From positions 1 through 64,000 of the forward strand of contig CANRGT010000008.1 in the NCBI GenBank assembly GCA_947630185.1: a stretch of DNA of 64,000 nt, written 5' to 3'. A program made the position numbers and the translations under genes. Positions within the stretch are counted from its first letter, which is position 1. Each line of letters begins with the position of its first letter. The notes beneath the pieces were generated by a model. That model did no database searches. It was not told where the DNA came from and was given only the letters and a program-made list of their open reading frames with translations. This document shows, piece by piece, positions 1-8,937 of the stretch. The DNA is from an uncultured Clostridia bacterium. GTDB lineage: Bacteria; Bacillota; Clostridia; TANB77; CAG-508.

Positions 1-179
1 ACTGTTTTAGGATGTACTCCTAATTCTTCTGCAAAATAATTATTAGTTGCAAAACAAAATCCTTCTTTACAAGCAAGTGAAGTTATCATTGCATATAACA
101 ATTTTTCATTTGCTTTTAATTCTTTATTATATAAAATTTTTGATGGAATTATCGAATAATATCCAACCTTATCTTTCAT
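1..179 (-). CDS. Rep-like helix-turn-helix protein, N-terminal part (runs off the left edge)
   Basis: The first 59 residues of a protein whose start ATG lies at 177-179, preceded on the minus strand by a GGAG-type ribosome site. The visible part (YYSIIPSKILYNKELKANE, then a YAMITSLACKEGFCFATN segment) matches in order and spacing the N-terminus of the ICE gene at 28299, so this is the same family: HTH_36-type replication initiator or replisome-organiser-like proteins of Firmicutes mobile elements. It binds DNA in the cytoplasm by inference. Its location beside a truncated host gene suggests that a second, partly visible mobile element ends near position 360. No in-frame CGG is present in the visible part. 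Confidence 0.7.
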   Translation of the reverse strand, partial: MKDKVGYYSIIPSKILYNKELKANEKLLYAMITSLACKEGFCFATNNYFAEELGVHPKT

Positions 180-221
180 TTTTACCACTCCAATTCTAGC
201 AGTAATTTTGCATAAAAAAAC

Positions 222-360
222 ACAGAGATTCTTTCTCGAAATACGAATTGACAAATTCTATAAAATAAATTTTAAGAATTTGTAACAATTCGCATACTTT
301 TCTCGTATGGAGCTTTTCTTCGTTAACACTCGAAAATTCCTACGATAAAAGAAACTCTGT
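222..360. other. Multi-branched inverted-repeat structure at a probable element boundary
   Basis: An outer imperfect stem pairs 222-237 (ACAGAG...) with 343-360 (...CTCTGT). Inside lie a long hairpin (244-258 with 276-292, CGAATT...AATTCG), a hairpin around 293-309 (CATAC...GTATG) and a small one around 319-334 (TTCG...CGAA). The fold resembles a cloverleaf of roughly 140 nt and has no coding frame. It lies between the Rep-like gene and the truncated peptidase. It could be a non-coding RNA, an element terminus or a transfer origin, and the sequence does not decide between them. Confidence 0.5.
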
Positions 361-885
361 AATATAGATGATTACTGCATTTTATTAAATTTTCTTTGTG
401 GTTGGTATATTTTAAACACGAGAGGTGTAGATTTAAATTTGCAATTTCCAGCAGGGTGGAGAAATGCTAGAAATATCAAATTTTCACAAGGATTTACAAA
501 GCCAGGACCTAGAGATTTTGTAGGAGCAGGACCATTGACTCAAAGAGAAGCAATAGCACTTTATAACTTTACATTAACACATAATTTTGAATTGAGCCTT
601 TCATACCATACACAAGGAAAGGAAATTTACTGGCAATTTTTAAATTATGAGCCACAAGGAGCAAAAGAAATAGGAGAAGCTTTTGCAAAAGCATCAGGTT
701 ACCTACTTACAGAAGTACCATATAATTCAAGTTTTGCAGGGTATAAAGATTGGTTTATTCAAAATTATAATAAACCAAGTTATACTATTGAAGCGGGTTT
801 TGGAGAAAATCCACTTCCGATTTCACAGTTTCAAGAAATTTATAATGATAATATTGGAATATTAGTACTTGGAATGGTGTTATAA
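346..885 (+). pseudogene. M14 zinc carboxypeptidase (gamma-D-glutamyl-diamino acid peptidase type), N-terminally truncated
   Basis: An open frame without a proper start carries the C-terminal half of an M14 peptidase. It contains NTRGVDLNLQFPAGW, then SYHTQGKEIYW with the third zinc-ligand histidine, a GYKDWF segment and TIEAGFGENPLP with the catalytic glutamate. The N-terminal half with the HxxE zinc motif is missing. The frame is closed by a stop just upstream (near 341), where the inverted-repeat structure of the neighbouring element begins. The intact family cleaves cell-wall peptides. Here it is most likely dead, cut by insertion of the element to the left. The first methionine-like start (439) would leave only 148 residues. 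Confidence 0.8.
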
Positions 886-950
886 ATTAAAACACATAAA
901 TTATTTATTATAAAATAATAGTAAAGCAAACTTATTTTATAGTTTAAACA

Positions 951-990
951 GGGGAAAGAGCCGAATCCATAATGGAAACGGCTCTCCCTT
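951..990 (-). terminator. Terminator-like hairpin downstream of purB
   Basis: A GC-rich stem of about 12 bp (GGGGAAAGAGCCG with CGGCTCTCCC, loop of about 15 nt) lies 26 nt beyond the purB stop on the minus strand. The U-tract on that strand is short, so it is a weaker intrinsic terminator or a processing hairpin. Confidence 0.6.
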
Positions 991-1015
991 TGTGACTCAT
1001 AAGTGGATTATAGCT

Positions 1016-2491
1016 TTACAGTTCATCTTCCACAATTTTGGTTGCAAGACCGATGTAGCTTGAAGGTGTGAGCTCAAGGAGTGTTTTTCTGTCCTCATCG
1101 GACAGAACATCAAGAGTTTTGATGAACTCTTGAATGGCTTCCTTCGAGATATTTTTTCCTCTCGTAAGCTCTTTTAACTGATTGTATGCATCCGGAATAC
1201 CATACTTTCTAAGTACAGTCTGAATGGGCTCAGCTAAAACTTCCCACTTGCTATCAAGGTCAGCAGAAATCTTTGCATTATTTACAGCTACTTTTTTCAA
1301 GCCACCGATAGTCTGTTCAATAGCCTGAAGTGAATAGCCAAATGCGAGTCCGATGTTTCTCTGTAAAGAAGAATCGGAAAGGTCTCTCTGCATACGTGAA
1401 CGCGGAAGCTCATCAGAAAGTACGGAACAGATGCCGTTACCCATTTTGATATTAGCTTCGCTATTCTCAAAGCGAATCGGATTGACTTTGTGAGGCATGG
1501 TACTGCTACCAACTTCTGTTTTGACAGCAATCTGCTTAAAGTAGTCCATGCTGATATAGAGCCACATATCCAAATCAAAGTCCCTAAGAACATTGTTGAA
1601 ATGGCGAATACCATCAAGAATATGGCAGATATAGTCATGGCTTTCAATCTGAGTTGTAACCGGATTAAAATCTAATCCAAGATATTCCTCAATGAATAAC
1701 TTGGAAAGTACAGGCCAGTTCTCATTAGGAAAAGCCACAGATATTGCTGCATAGTTACCAGTTGCACCATTGAACTTCGCACGAGTTTTGATAGATTTCA
1801 CATTCTCAAGCGACTTTCTCAAACGATACACATACACAACAAGCTCTTTACCAACAGTAGTTGGTGTTGCCGGCTGACCATGTGTATGAGCAAGCATTGC
1901 CGTATCAGAATGTTCGATAGCAATATTAGAAATGCTATCAATCAGCTTTTCAGCTGTCGGAATCCAAACCTCTTTGAGGGCCGTAGAAATCATGTTGGAA
2001 TAGGAAGGATTTGTAATGTCTTCAGAAGTGCATCCAATATGCACAAAACTGACAAGACTGTCCATTCCCATTTCTCTCAGCTTTTCAGCGACAAAGAGTT
2101 CAACTGATTTCACATCGTGATTTGTAACAGCCTCGATTTCCTTAACTCTTACATAAGAACTATCAGAAAAGTTCTCGTAAATTGCCAAAATTTCAGGAAG
2201 TCTGTCCATGTCAAAGGCATCCAAAATATCGGAGCCATTAACATGCTCAAGCAAGAACTTAAGCCACATTACTTCGACTTTAACTCTGTTTTTTACCAGA
2301 GCATATTCGGAGAAGTAAGGAGCAAGCTTCTTGCCAATCTGTGAGTAGCGTCCATCAAGTGGACCCAACGCAAAGTGTTCAGCAGTGATTGCTTCTTCTG
2401 CTACTTCAGGAGATGTAGGCAGTTTTAAATTGCCCTCCATATCCTTCCGTAAAGAGGTCTCATCGACCAAATTTTTTTTGTCTCTTGTCAT
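1016..2491 (-). CDS. purB: Adenylosuccinate lyase (E. coli-type PurB)
   Basis: Catalyses two steps of purine synthesis: removal of fumarate from SAICAR to give AICAR, and from adenylosuccinate to give AMP. The 491-residue protein has the fumarase/aspartase-superfamily signature GSSTMPHKVNPIRFENSE and an N-terminal ALGPLDGRYS, both typical of the long PurB type. The ATG at 2489-2491 is preceded by AGGGGAA at good spacing. A 17-residue N-terminal extension holds one in-frame CGG (TTA CGG AAG), and a second ATG follows it at codon 18 but has no well-spaced ribosome site. The base composition looks clearly less AT-rich than that of neighbouring genes, so acquisition from another Clostridia lineage is likely. 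No other pur gene is nearby. Own promoter at 2580-2608. Confidence 0.95.
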   Translation of the reverse strand: MTRDKKNLVDETSLRKDMEGNLKLPTSPEVAEEAITAEHFALGPLDGRYSQIGKKLAPYFSEYALVKNRVKVEVMWLKFLLEHVNGSDILDAFDMDRLPEILAIYENFSDSSYVRVKEIEAVTNHDVKSVELFVAEKLREMGMDSLVSFVHIGCTSEDITNPSYSNMISTALKEVWIPTAEKLIDSISNIAIEHSDTAMLAHTHGQPATPTTVGKELVVYVYRLRKSLENVKSIKTRAKFNGATGNYAAISVAFPNENWPVLSKLFIEEYLGLDFNPVTTQIESHDYICHILDGIRHFNNVLRDFDLDMWLYISMDYFKQIAVKTEVGSSTMPHKVNPIRFENSEANIKMGNGICSVLSDELPRSRMQRDLSDSSLQRNIGLAFGYSLQAIEQTIGGLKKVAVNNAKISADLDSKWEVLAEPIQTVLRKYGIPDAYNQLKELTRGKNISKEAIQEFIKTLDVLSDEDRKTLLELTPSSYIGLATKIVEDEL

Positions 2492-2579
2492 AAGGTAGTT
2501 CCCCTTTCTAAAAGTTATTTAACTATTGCATTTCCAAGTTGCTAAATCTTTAGAAATTTAATAGTTATGAGACGATGAT

Positions 2580-2608
2580 ATTATACCATGATTTACATAA
2601 AAAGTAAA
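2580..2608 (-). promoter_or_regulatory. Sigma-A promoter of purB
   Basis: On the minus strand TTTACT and TATAAT are separated by exactly 17 bp. The leader of about 90 nt contains an AACTATT/AATAGTT pair but no recognisable purine riboswitch core. Confidence 0.7.
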
Positions 2609-2636
2609 TGAAATTGAAATATTTTGTAAATATTTC

Positions 2637-2673
2637 GATAAAAAGAGAAAGGTCAAGTTTTGACCTTTCTCTT
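2637..2673 (-). terminator. Intrinsic terminator of the 2678-4309 gene
   Basis: A perfect 14-bp stem (AAGAGAAAGGTCAA paired with TTGACCTTTCTCTT, loop of about 3 nt) is followed on the minus strand by a U-run. It separates the membrane-protein gene from the purB promoter. Confidence 0.9.
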
Positions 2674-2677
2674 GGTT

Positions 2678-4309
2678 TTAGAATTGGATTTTTTGTACTA
2701 TGAAGATGCCTTCTTCTGAAGAAGTAACATATTCAACAGAAACCTTTGTACCGACTGTAAGGAGCACCTGCTTGTTACCATTTTTAATTGAAGACATATA
2801 TAAATTATTTGTGTCATCAATTGTGAAATAGTAGAAAGTGCAACCATCAATTTCGGCTTGGTAAAGTGATTGAATAGTTCCTTCAGTTTTTAGCACTTCT
2901 GCTGTTTGTTCTTCGGTCTTGCTTACCATTCCCAGTTTTTCTCTATAGAGGTTTAAAGCAGTTTCAAAGTCTTCAGCTTGTACAACCTTGGTGTAATCAC
3001 TAATACTGCAAAGCGAATATCTTTGGACAAGTCCTGCCTTATCTTTCAGTAACATAAAGTATGTTTCTGAGCCATCCACATTCAAAATAGTGGGGAAAGT
3101 AGCGATGTAGCCTAAGTTTTGTACTAAACTTTCGGCAGCCTGCTGTGCAGAAGATTCTTCTGCGCCAGAGCAATCGTAGTAAGTTATCTTACCAGTTTTA
3201 GGATTTGCTAATATGAAACCAATATTAGATTCCACATTACTTGCTGGAGTAACACCGGTATAAAATACAATATCTCCATTAGAAGTTATTGCGGTGTTGT
3301 AACCAGCAAAATCCTCACTCTTATATCGATAAGAAGTGATATTGACACCAGTCTGACTTGCAAAAGAGTTCCACCAACCATTTATATAGACTTGATGATT
3401 ATGGGTTACTTCCATTAAATAATCTAAATCATATGCATGGTCAACCCACTCAGGCAGGTCCTCTGTTTTGTATTCAGAACTTTCTCCACTAGAAGCATCG
3501 GTGATAATGAAAGAATCTTCTTTTTTACCTCCGAAAACTCCTATTGTAGGTCTTTTCACAGCAGTTATATAATAAGGGTTTCCTTCTTCATCAATTTCGA
3601 AGAAGGGTGTTCCAAAGATATAACTGGGATATAAACCTCTTAAGTGCCTTTTAAGCTGATAAGAAAAGTGTGCGCTCGGGGAATAACGAATTGGCTTGTC
3701 TAAAGCAACATATTCTGCTTCTTGATTTTCAACATTAACAAGTACATAACCAGGAATTCCTTCATACCTGGCTTTTAGATATTTCCAAAAACCATTATAA
3801 TTGAGTTCAGAAATCCTGTAAAACCCACCTTGATATTTAATCAAGTTGTATTCGTTGTCAACGTCGTACCATGAAGGATTTGAAATGTTGCCGACTGTTC
3901 TGTCGCCAAGCTTTTGGGCAGTGTAGACATCAACAATTACTACTGGCATATCGCTTTCAACTTTTGGAATGTCATCTTCAAAACTTCCTTCTTCAAATGC
4001 AACAATATTGTGATATTTAGTTGAGTTGAACATATGAGAAGAAGAAAGTCCAAGGACTATTAGCAATACCAAAACGACTGCAACTATTATCCAGAGCGTT
4101 ATTGAAAATACATAGGTACATTCATCGTAAACATCAGCAATGTATTCAGCTATATCGAATATAATTGCTCCGATTGTGACTACGCCTAGGATATATCCCC
4201 AAAGCCCAGGTGACCGAATGTTCCATGCGGGACTAGCTAAGTAGTTTATCCATACTGCCATCAGTACTGTTAAAACTCCTGCTATTGACCGACTAATTAT
4301 TTTTGCCAT
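2678..4309 (-). CDS. Membrane protein with large extracytoplasmic domain, unknown function
   Basis: A 543-residue protein. Hydrophobic segments lie around residues 7-25, 37-60 and 70-92, followed by about 450 residues with no further membrane segment, probably outside the cell. I do not recognise the family; the soluble part is rich in Tyr, Asp and aromatic pairs and has no obvious catalytic motif. As in purB, the composition looks less AT-rich than the surroundings. It contains two in-frame CGG codons near the start (codons 7 and 31, AGT CGG TCA and ATT CGG TCA) with no frame change, unlike the ICE genes. A perfect promoter precedes it and a strong terminator follows, so it is a single-gene unit, perhaps co-acquired with purB. 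Confidence 0.75.
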   Translation of the reverse strand: MAKIISRSIAGVLTVLMAVWINYLASPAWNIRSPGLWGYILGVVTIGAIIFDIAEYIADVYDECTYVFSITLWIIVAVVLVLLIVLGLSSSHMFNSTKYHNIVAFEEGSFEDDIPKVESDMPVVIVDVYTAQKLGDRTVGNISNPSWYDVDNEYNLIKYQGGFYRISELNYNGFWKYLKARYEGIPGYVLVNVENQEAEYVALDKPIRYSPSAHFSYQLKRHLRGLYPSYIFGTPFFEIDEEGNPYYITAVKRPTIGVFGGKKEDSFIITDASSGESSEYKTEDLPEWVDHAYDLDYLMEVTHNHQVYINGWWNSFASQTGVNITSYRYKSEDFAGYNTAITSNGDIVFYTGVTPASNVESNIGFILANPKTGKITYYDCSGAEESSAQQAAESLVQNLGYIATFPTILNVDGSETYFMLLKDKAGLVQRYSLCSISDYTKVVQAEDFETALNLYREKLGMVSKTEEQTAEVLKTEGTIQSLYQAEIDGCTFYYFTIDDTNNLYMSSIKNGNKQVLLTVGTKVSVEYVTSSEEGIFIVQKIQF

Positions 4310-4385
4310 TTTTATCCAACCTTTCTTGAGGTAATAAACCTCATAAAAAATATTAGTTAACCCTATATTAGAGCTACATAATACA

Positions 4386-4414
4386 ATTATAGTATATTAT
4401 AGAGCTTTTGTCAA
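4386..4414 (-). promoter_or_regulatory. Consensus sigma-A promoter for the membrane-protein gene; rest of the 4310-4618 gap
   Basis: On the minus strand TTGACA and TATAAT are separated by 17 bp. The remainder of the 309-bp divergent gap is AT-rich. It holds a GATACAAT-like minus-ten for the plus-strand aminopeptidase near 4510 but nothing else that I can support. Confidence 0.8.
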
Positions 4415-4618
4415 AAAAACATAAAAAATTTACATTAAAATTATTTAAAAGATTTTTTACAAAAAGAATAGAAATTTTCAAAATAGGGTATTCTAAAACT
4501 AAAATAATATGATACAATAAAAAAGAAAAATTAAAGTATAACTAATTTTTCTATTAATTTATGCAATTAAAAAAACATTAAAATTAAAAACACGAGAGGA
4601 AAGGAAGGATAAGTGTAT

Positions 4619-6028
4619 ATGGAGAAAAAGGAAGCAGAAGAATTAAAAGAGAAGCTATTTAATAAAAAAGAAAATGGCTGGAATACAAAAAACGAAGATG
4701 AAAAAAGAGAAATTTTTGAATATGCTAAAAATTATATATGTTATATGAATAAATCAAAAACTGAAAGAGAAATTGTGGAGAATTCTATAAAAATAGCAGA
4801 AGATAATGGCTTTAGACCAATAGAAAGCTATGAAAGTTTACATGCAGGAGATAAAGTATATTATAACAATCGTGAAAAAAGCATGTATTTAGCAGTTATT
4901 GGAGAGCAAAGTATAGAAGATGGAATAAATATTATTGGTGCACATGCTGATTCACCAAGACTAGATTTAAAGCCAAATCCATTATATGAAGATTCTGAAT
5001 TTGCATATTTAAAAACACATTATTATGGTGGAATAAAGAAATATCAATGGACAACAATTCCACTTGCAATACATGGTGTAATTGTAAAAACAAATGGAGA
5101 GAAAGTAAAAATAAATATAGGTGAAAACGAGCAAGATCCAATTTTTACAATTACTGATTTATTACCACATTTAGCACAAGAACAAATGAAGAAAAAATTA
5201 GCAGATGGAATAGATGGAGAAGACTTAAATCTTTTAATTGGAAGTATTCCGTTTGATAGTGATGTTTCAGAAAAAGTAAAACTAAATATTTTAAATCTTT
5301 TGAATATAAAATATGGTATTACAGAAAAAGATTTATTAAGTTCGGAATTAGAGCTAGTTCCAGCAATGCCATGCAGAAGCATGGGATTTGATGAAAGCAT
5401 GGTAGCAGGTTATGGTCAAGACGATAAAATTTGTGTATATACTTCACTAACAGCACTTATGAATGTACAAAACCCTAAAAAGACAGCAGTTTGCATAATT
5501 GCAGATAAAGAAGAAATTGGAAGCATGGGAAATACAGGTATGGAATCACACGTATTTGAAATGTTCATTTCAGAAATTTTAAATAAATTAGGTGTAAATA
5601 GACCAAACTTACTAGAAAAAGTTTTCTGCAAATCAAAAATGTTATCTGCTGATGTTGATGCAGGTTTAGATCCAATATATGCAAGTGTATCAGAAAGAAA
5701 TAATGCATCATATTTAGGTAGAGGAATAGGACTTAACAAATACACAGGAGCAAGAGGAAAGTCAGGTGCATCTGATGCAAATGCAGAATTTGTTGCAGAG
5801 GTAAGAAACATTTTTGAAAATAACAATATTCGTTATCAAATAGCAGAACTTGGAAAAGTTGATGTAGGTGGAGGCGGAACAATAGCCTATATATTAGCTA
5901 ATAAAGGCATAGATGTAATAGATTGCGGTGTTCCAGTTCTTTCAATGCATTCACCTTATGAAGTAACAAGCAAATTAGACTTATATGAAGCATATCGCGG
6001 ATATGAAGCATTTTGGAAAAATGCATAA
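4619..6028 (+). CDS. apeB: M18 family aminopeptidase (aspartyl aminopeptidase)
   Basis: A cytosolic zinc aminopeptidase that removes N-terminal acidic or other residues from peptides. Family landmarks in order: IIGAHADSPRLDLKPNP with the first metal-ligand His and Asp, YGGIKKYQW, IADKEEIGSMGNTGMES with the catalytic/metal Glu pair, a SADVDAGLDP block, and a C-terminal SMHSPYE with the last His ligand. About 469 residues, normal for M18. The start is placed at ATG 4619 because AAGGAAGG lies about 9 nt upstream; a GTG two codons earlier (4613) is too close to the ribosome site. It stands alone between two promoters and has its own terminator. Confidence 0.95.
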   Translation: MEKKEAEELKEKLFNKKENGWNTKNEDEKREIFEYAKNYICYMNKSKTEREIVENSIKIAEDNGFRPIESYESLHAGDKVYYNNREKSMYLAVIGEQSIEDGINIIGAHADSPRLDLKPNPLYEDSEFAYLKTHYYGGIKKYQWTTIPLAIHGVIVKTNGEKVKINIGENEQDPIFTITDLLPHLAQEQMKKKLADGIDGEDLNLLIGSIPFDSDVSEKVKLNILNLLNIKYGITEKDLLSSELELVPAMPCRSMGFDESMVAGYGQDDKICVYTSLTALMNVQNPKKTAVCIIADKEEIGSMGNTGMESHVFEMFISEILNKLGVNRPNLLEKVFCKSKMLSADVDAGLDPIYASVSERNNASYLGRGIGLNKYTGARGKSGASDANAEFVAEVRNIFENNNIRYQIAELGKVDVGGGGTIAYILANKGIDVIDCGVPVLSMHSPYEVTSKLDLYEAYRGYEAFWKNA

Positions 6029-6119
6029 ATTTATTACTACCCGTTTCATTATTAACTTTTATTGTTAGCAAAAATAATTTTAATTAAATAAATATTAATT
6101 ATATAAGAGAATTATATAA

Positions 6120-6190
6120 GAGAGAAATTTTATCTAAAACTGTACTTTTTTATACAAAATGCAGTTAAAAATAAAATTCTCTTTTTTATT
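6120..6190 (+). terminator. Intrinsic terminator after apeB
   Basis: AGAGAAATTTTAT at 6121 pairs with ATAAAATTCTCT ending at 6182, with a nested AACTG/CAGTT pair, followed by a T-run. It closes the M18 transcript before the promoter at 6302. Confidence 0.8.
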
Positions 6191-6301
6191 TTTTTTGTTT
6201 CATATAATTTATTTTATACTAATCAATTTAAATTTACAAAAAATGGAAACAAAAAGCTATTATAAAATAGTAAAAAAACTATATTAAAATAGTCAAATAC
6301 A

Positions 6302-6330
6302 TTGACTTTTATAAATTAAAATCGTATAAT
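6302..6330 (+). promoter_or_regulatory. Sigma-A promoter of the ChW surface protein
   Basis: TTGACT, 17-bp spacer, TATAAT, about 40 bp before the start codon at 6375 and its GGGGGAG ribosome site. Confidence 0.8.
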
Positions 6331-6374
6331 AATAAAAAGGAAACTTTTAATATCATAATAAAGGGGGAGTTTTT

Positions 6375-8741
6375 ATGTGGACAAAATCCATAAAAAGAGT
6401 TTTAAGCATTGTAATTATTACTTTAATGATGTTCATAGAAATGTCATCAATTATACCGTCAATAGTTTCTGCTGTAACAACTTCTAACACACCAAAATTA
6501 ACATATAAAGCACATGTACAAGATTATGGATGGATGGATGAAACTAGTGTTGATAATAAATCTACAACTTATATAGGAACAACTGGTGAATCTAAAGGAA
6601 TGGAAGCGTTAGAAATAAACCTTCAAGCACCTGTAGAAGTAACTTTAAAATATCGTGTTCATGTACAAGGTTATGGATGGTTAGATTGGGTTAATGCTGA
6701 TAGTAAAAAAATGAATAATTATGCAGGAACAACTGGAGAAAGTAGAAGTATGGAAGCCATTCAAATTATTGCAGACGGGCTAGATGGATATATAGTAAAA
6801 TATCGTGCTCATGTAGAAACATATGGATGGATAGATTGGACTACTTCTGGTAAATCTACAGATGATATGACGCCTATTATTGGAAATTATGCAGGAACAA
6901 CAGGAGAGAGCAAGAGAATGGAAGCTTTAGAAATAGTTCTTATTCCAATAGAAAAAGAAGAACAACCTAAAGTAGAGGTAATACCAGAAGAAAAAGAAGA
7001 ACCAAAAGTAGAAAAGCAAGAAGATGTAAAACCTAAGGAAGAACCAAAAGAAGAAAAACAAGAAGAAGTAAAACCACAAGAACAACCAAAAGTAGAAAAG
7101 CAAGAAGAAGTAAAACCACAAGAACAACCAAAAGTAGAAAAGCAAGAAGAAGTAAAACCACAAGAACAGCCAAAAGTAGAAAATAAAGAAGAAATTAAAC
7201 CACAAGAAGAGCCAAAAGTAGAAAAGCAAGAAGAAGTAAAACCTAAGGAAGAACCAAAAGTAGAAAATAAAGAAGAAATTAAACCACAAGAAGAGCCAAA
7301 ACAGGAGGAACAAGCACCTAAACTAGAGATTGAACCTGAACCAGTGCCAGAAATAAAAAATGAAGAAGTATCAAAAGATCATGTTCATGATTTTACAGAA
7401 TGGACAGTTAAAGTTCAAGTTACTTGTGTAACTCAAGGTCTAGAAACGAGAACTTGTAAAACATGTGGAAAAGTTGAAAGTAAAGTAATTCAAAGCCATG
7501 AATTAATAAGAGCAGAATATAATGATGTAGAAGCAACATGTGAACAAAGAGGTCAAGTACATTATATATGTAGATTATGCAAACAGCAATTTTTCCATTA
7601 TACACCAATGTTAGGTCATATTTGGGCAGATAGTTCAGTAGTAGATAAAGAGCCAACATGTACAGAAGATGGATATGAATCAATTCACTGTACTAGAGAA
7701 GGATGTACACATACAAAAGATGTAAAAGTACTTGAAGCAACTGGTCATGAATTTGAAACAGTTCAAACAGAAGCAACGTGTTTAGAAAATGGAGTAATTA
7801 AAACGGTATGTACAAAGTGTGGAGATGTAAAAGAATCAAAAATTATTGAAAGAAAATTAGGACACAATTTTGCTAATTATGAAGATAACCACGATGCAAC
7901 TTGTACAGCTGATGGAACAAAAACAGCAAAATGTACTCGTTGTGAACAAGAAAGCACTATTATAAATAAAGGATCAAAACTAAATCATGATTATGAAGAA
8001 ACAATTATAATACCTGCAACATGCACAGGATCAGGAAGATCTAAAAAAGTATGTAAAAATTGTGGATATAAAAAGGAAAGCATAGTTTCACCAAAAGGAC
8101 ATGAATGGAAAGTTCTAAGTAGAAATTCTTCATGTACTGGTTCTGTAACCGAAACTGTATGTGAAGGTTGTGGAGAAGCTAAAAGTGTAACTTGCCATAC
8201 TTATGGAACTGGACATAAATGGAATGAAGATGGTACAAAATGTACAGTTTGCAACATATATGCTCCAAGATGGACCAATAGTTGGTGCTCAAATGTATTT
8301 TTACCAACACTTGAAAAAGTATTAAAAGAAGATGGATGCAGAACACCAGGTACTAGTGCAAATGATTATAACAGTTTAACAGAACAAGGAAGAATAAGAC
8401 TTGAAGAAAAATTAAAGGAAGAAGATAAAGACTATAATCCTCATAGTCACATTCGTATAGTATGGTTTGTATATTATACAAGTGATTTAAGAGAATGCGA
8501 AGGATATGATGGAAAAGCAGATATTTATAAAAATGTAATCACAGCAGATTGGAAATTCGAACAAAAAGCTCCAAAAGCTAAAGAAGGATATGAATTTACT
8601 GGATGGGTTGATGCATTATCAGGAGAAAAAGTTTCAGATGATATGCTAAAAGTAGATAGCAATGGAGAAAAAACTATTTTAGTTAATACTTGGAAAGATA
8701 TGGATAAAACCTTTAAACCAACCTATAAGAAAGTAAGCTAA
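6375..8741 (+). CDS. Secreted ChW-repeat and Cys-motif repeat surface protein
   Basis: A 788-residue exported protein. Residues 1-33 form a signal peptide. Three ChW repeats follow (about 35-75, 90-130 and 137-185), each with a YxxHVxxYGW core and an AGTTGES...MEA tail; ChW domains are clostridial cell-surface and carbohydrate-associated modules. Residues about 195-320 are a charged Glu/Lys/Pro/Gln spacer of near-identical 11-residue units. Residues about 335-640 carry roughly eight repeats of a C-(about 10)-CxxCG type that resemble small zinc-ribbon or disulphide modules, and a C-terminal segment follows with an InlB/B-repeat-like YEFTGWVDA. No sortase motif or membrane anchor is visible, so retention is probably through ChW. 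Ligand unknown. Confidence 0.85.
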   Translation: MWTKSIKRVLSIVIITLMMFIEMSSIIPSIVSAVTTSNTPKLTYKAHVQDYGWMDETSVDNKSTTYIGTTGESKGMEALEINLQAPVEVTLKYRVHVQGYGWLDWVNADSKKMNNYAGTTGESRSMEAIQIIADGLDGYIVKYRAHVETYGWIDWTTSGKSTDDMTPIIGNYAGTTGESKRMEALEIVLIPIEKEEQPKVEVIPEEKEEPKVEKQEDVKPKEEPKEEKQEEVKPQEQPKVEKQEEVKPQEQPKVEKQEEVKPQEQPKVENKEEIKPQEEPKVEKQEEVKPKEEPKVENKEEIKPQEEPKQEEQAPKLEIEPEPVPEIKNEEVSKDHVHDFTEWTVKVQVTCVTQGLETRTCKTCGKVESKVIQSHELIRAEYNDVEATCEQRGQVHYICRLCKQQFFHYTPMLGHIWADSSVVDKEPTCTEDGYESIHCTREGCTHTKDVKVLEATGHEFETVQTEATCLENGVIKTVCTKCGDVKESKIIERKLGHNFANYEDNHDATCTADGTKTAKCTRCEQESTIINKGSKLNHDYEETIIIPATCTGSGRSKKVCKNCGYKKESIVSPKGHEWKVLSRNSSCTGSVTETVCEGCGEAKSVTCHTYGTGHKWNEDGTKCTVCNIYAPRWTNSWCSNVFLPTLEKVLKEDGCRTPGTSANDYNSLTEQGRIRLEEKLKEEDKDYNPHSHIRIVWFVYYTSDLRECEGYDGKADIYKNVITADWKFEQKAPKAKEGYEFTGWVDALSGEKVSDDMLKVDSNGEKTILVNTWKDMDKTFKPTYKKVS
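6950..7312 (+). repeat. Tandem repeats encoding a Glu/Lys/Pro spacer
   Basis: About ten imperfect units of 33 nt (peptide type PKVEKQEEVKPQEQ and variants with NKEEIKPQEE). Block-wise identity between units implies recent expansion by slippage or recombination. The long open frame on the opposite strand is a by-product of the repeat. Confidence 0.9.
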
Positions 8742-8755
8742 AATAAATATAATAT

Positions 8756-8790
8756 AAAAAAACAGTAGGTATATACCTACTGTTTTTTTT
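8756..8790 (+). terminator. Intrinsic terminator after the ChW protein
   Basis: AACAGTAGGTAT pairs with ATACCTACTGTT in a nearly loopless palindrome flanked by A-run and T-run. It can work in both directions. Confidence 0.95.
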
Positions 8791-8937
8791 ATAATGCTAT
8801 ATATAAATAAAATCTTAAGATTTTTTATTAGAAATTTTATTGACAGTTTACATATTATACTAGTAATATAATGGTAAGAATAGAAACTTAAACAGTTAAA
8901 AAATAAATGTCTAATGTATAGTAGATGGAGGTAAAAC

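Noticed and set aside
2492..2579. Purine riboswitch before purB
   Set aside because: The leader has a weak AACTATT/AATAGTT pair but no purine aptamer core.
6927..7313. Phe/Leu/Trp-rich minus-strand frame
   Set aside because: Antisense by-product of the Glu/Lys/Pro repeat region.
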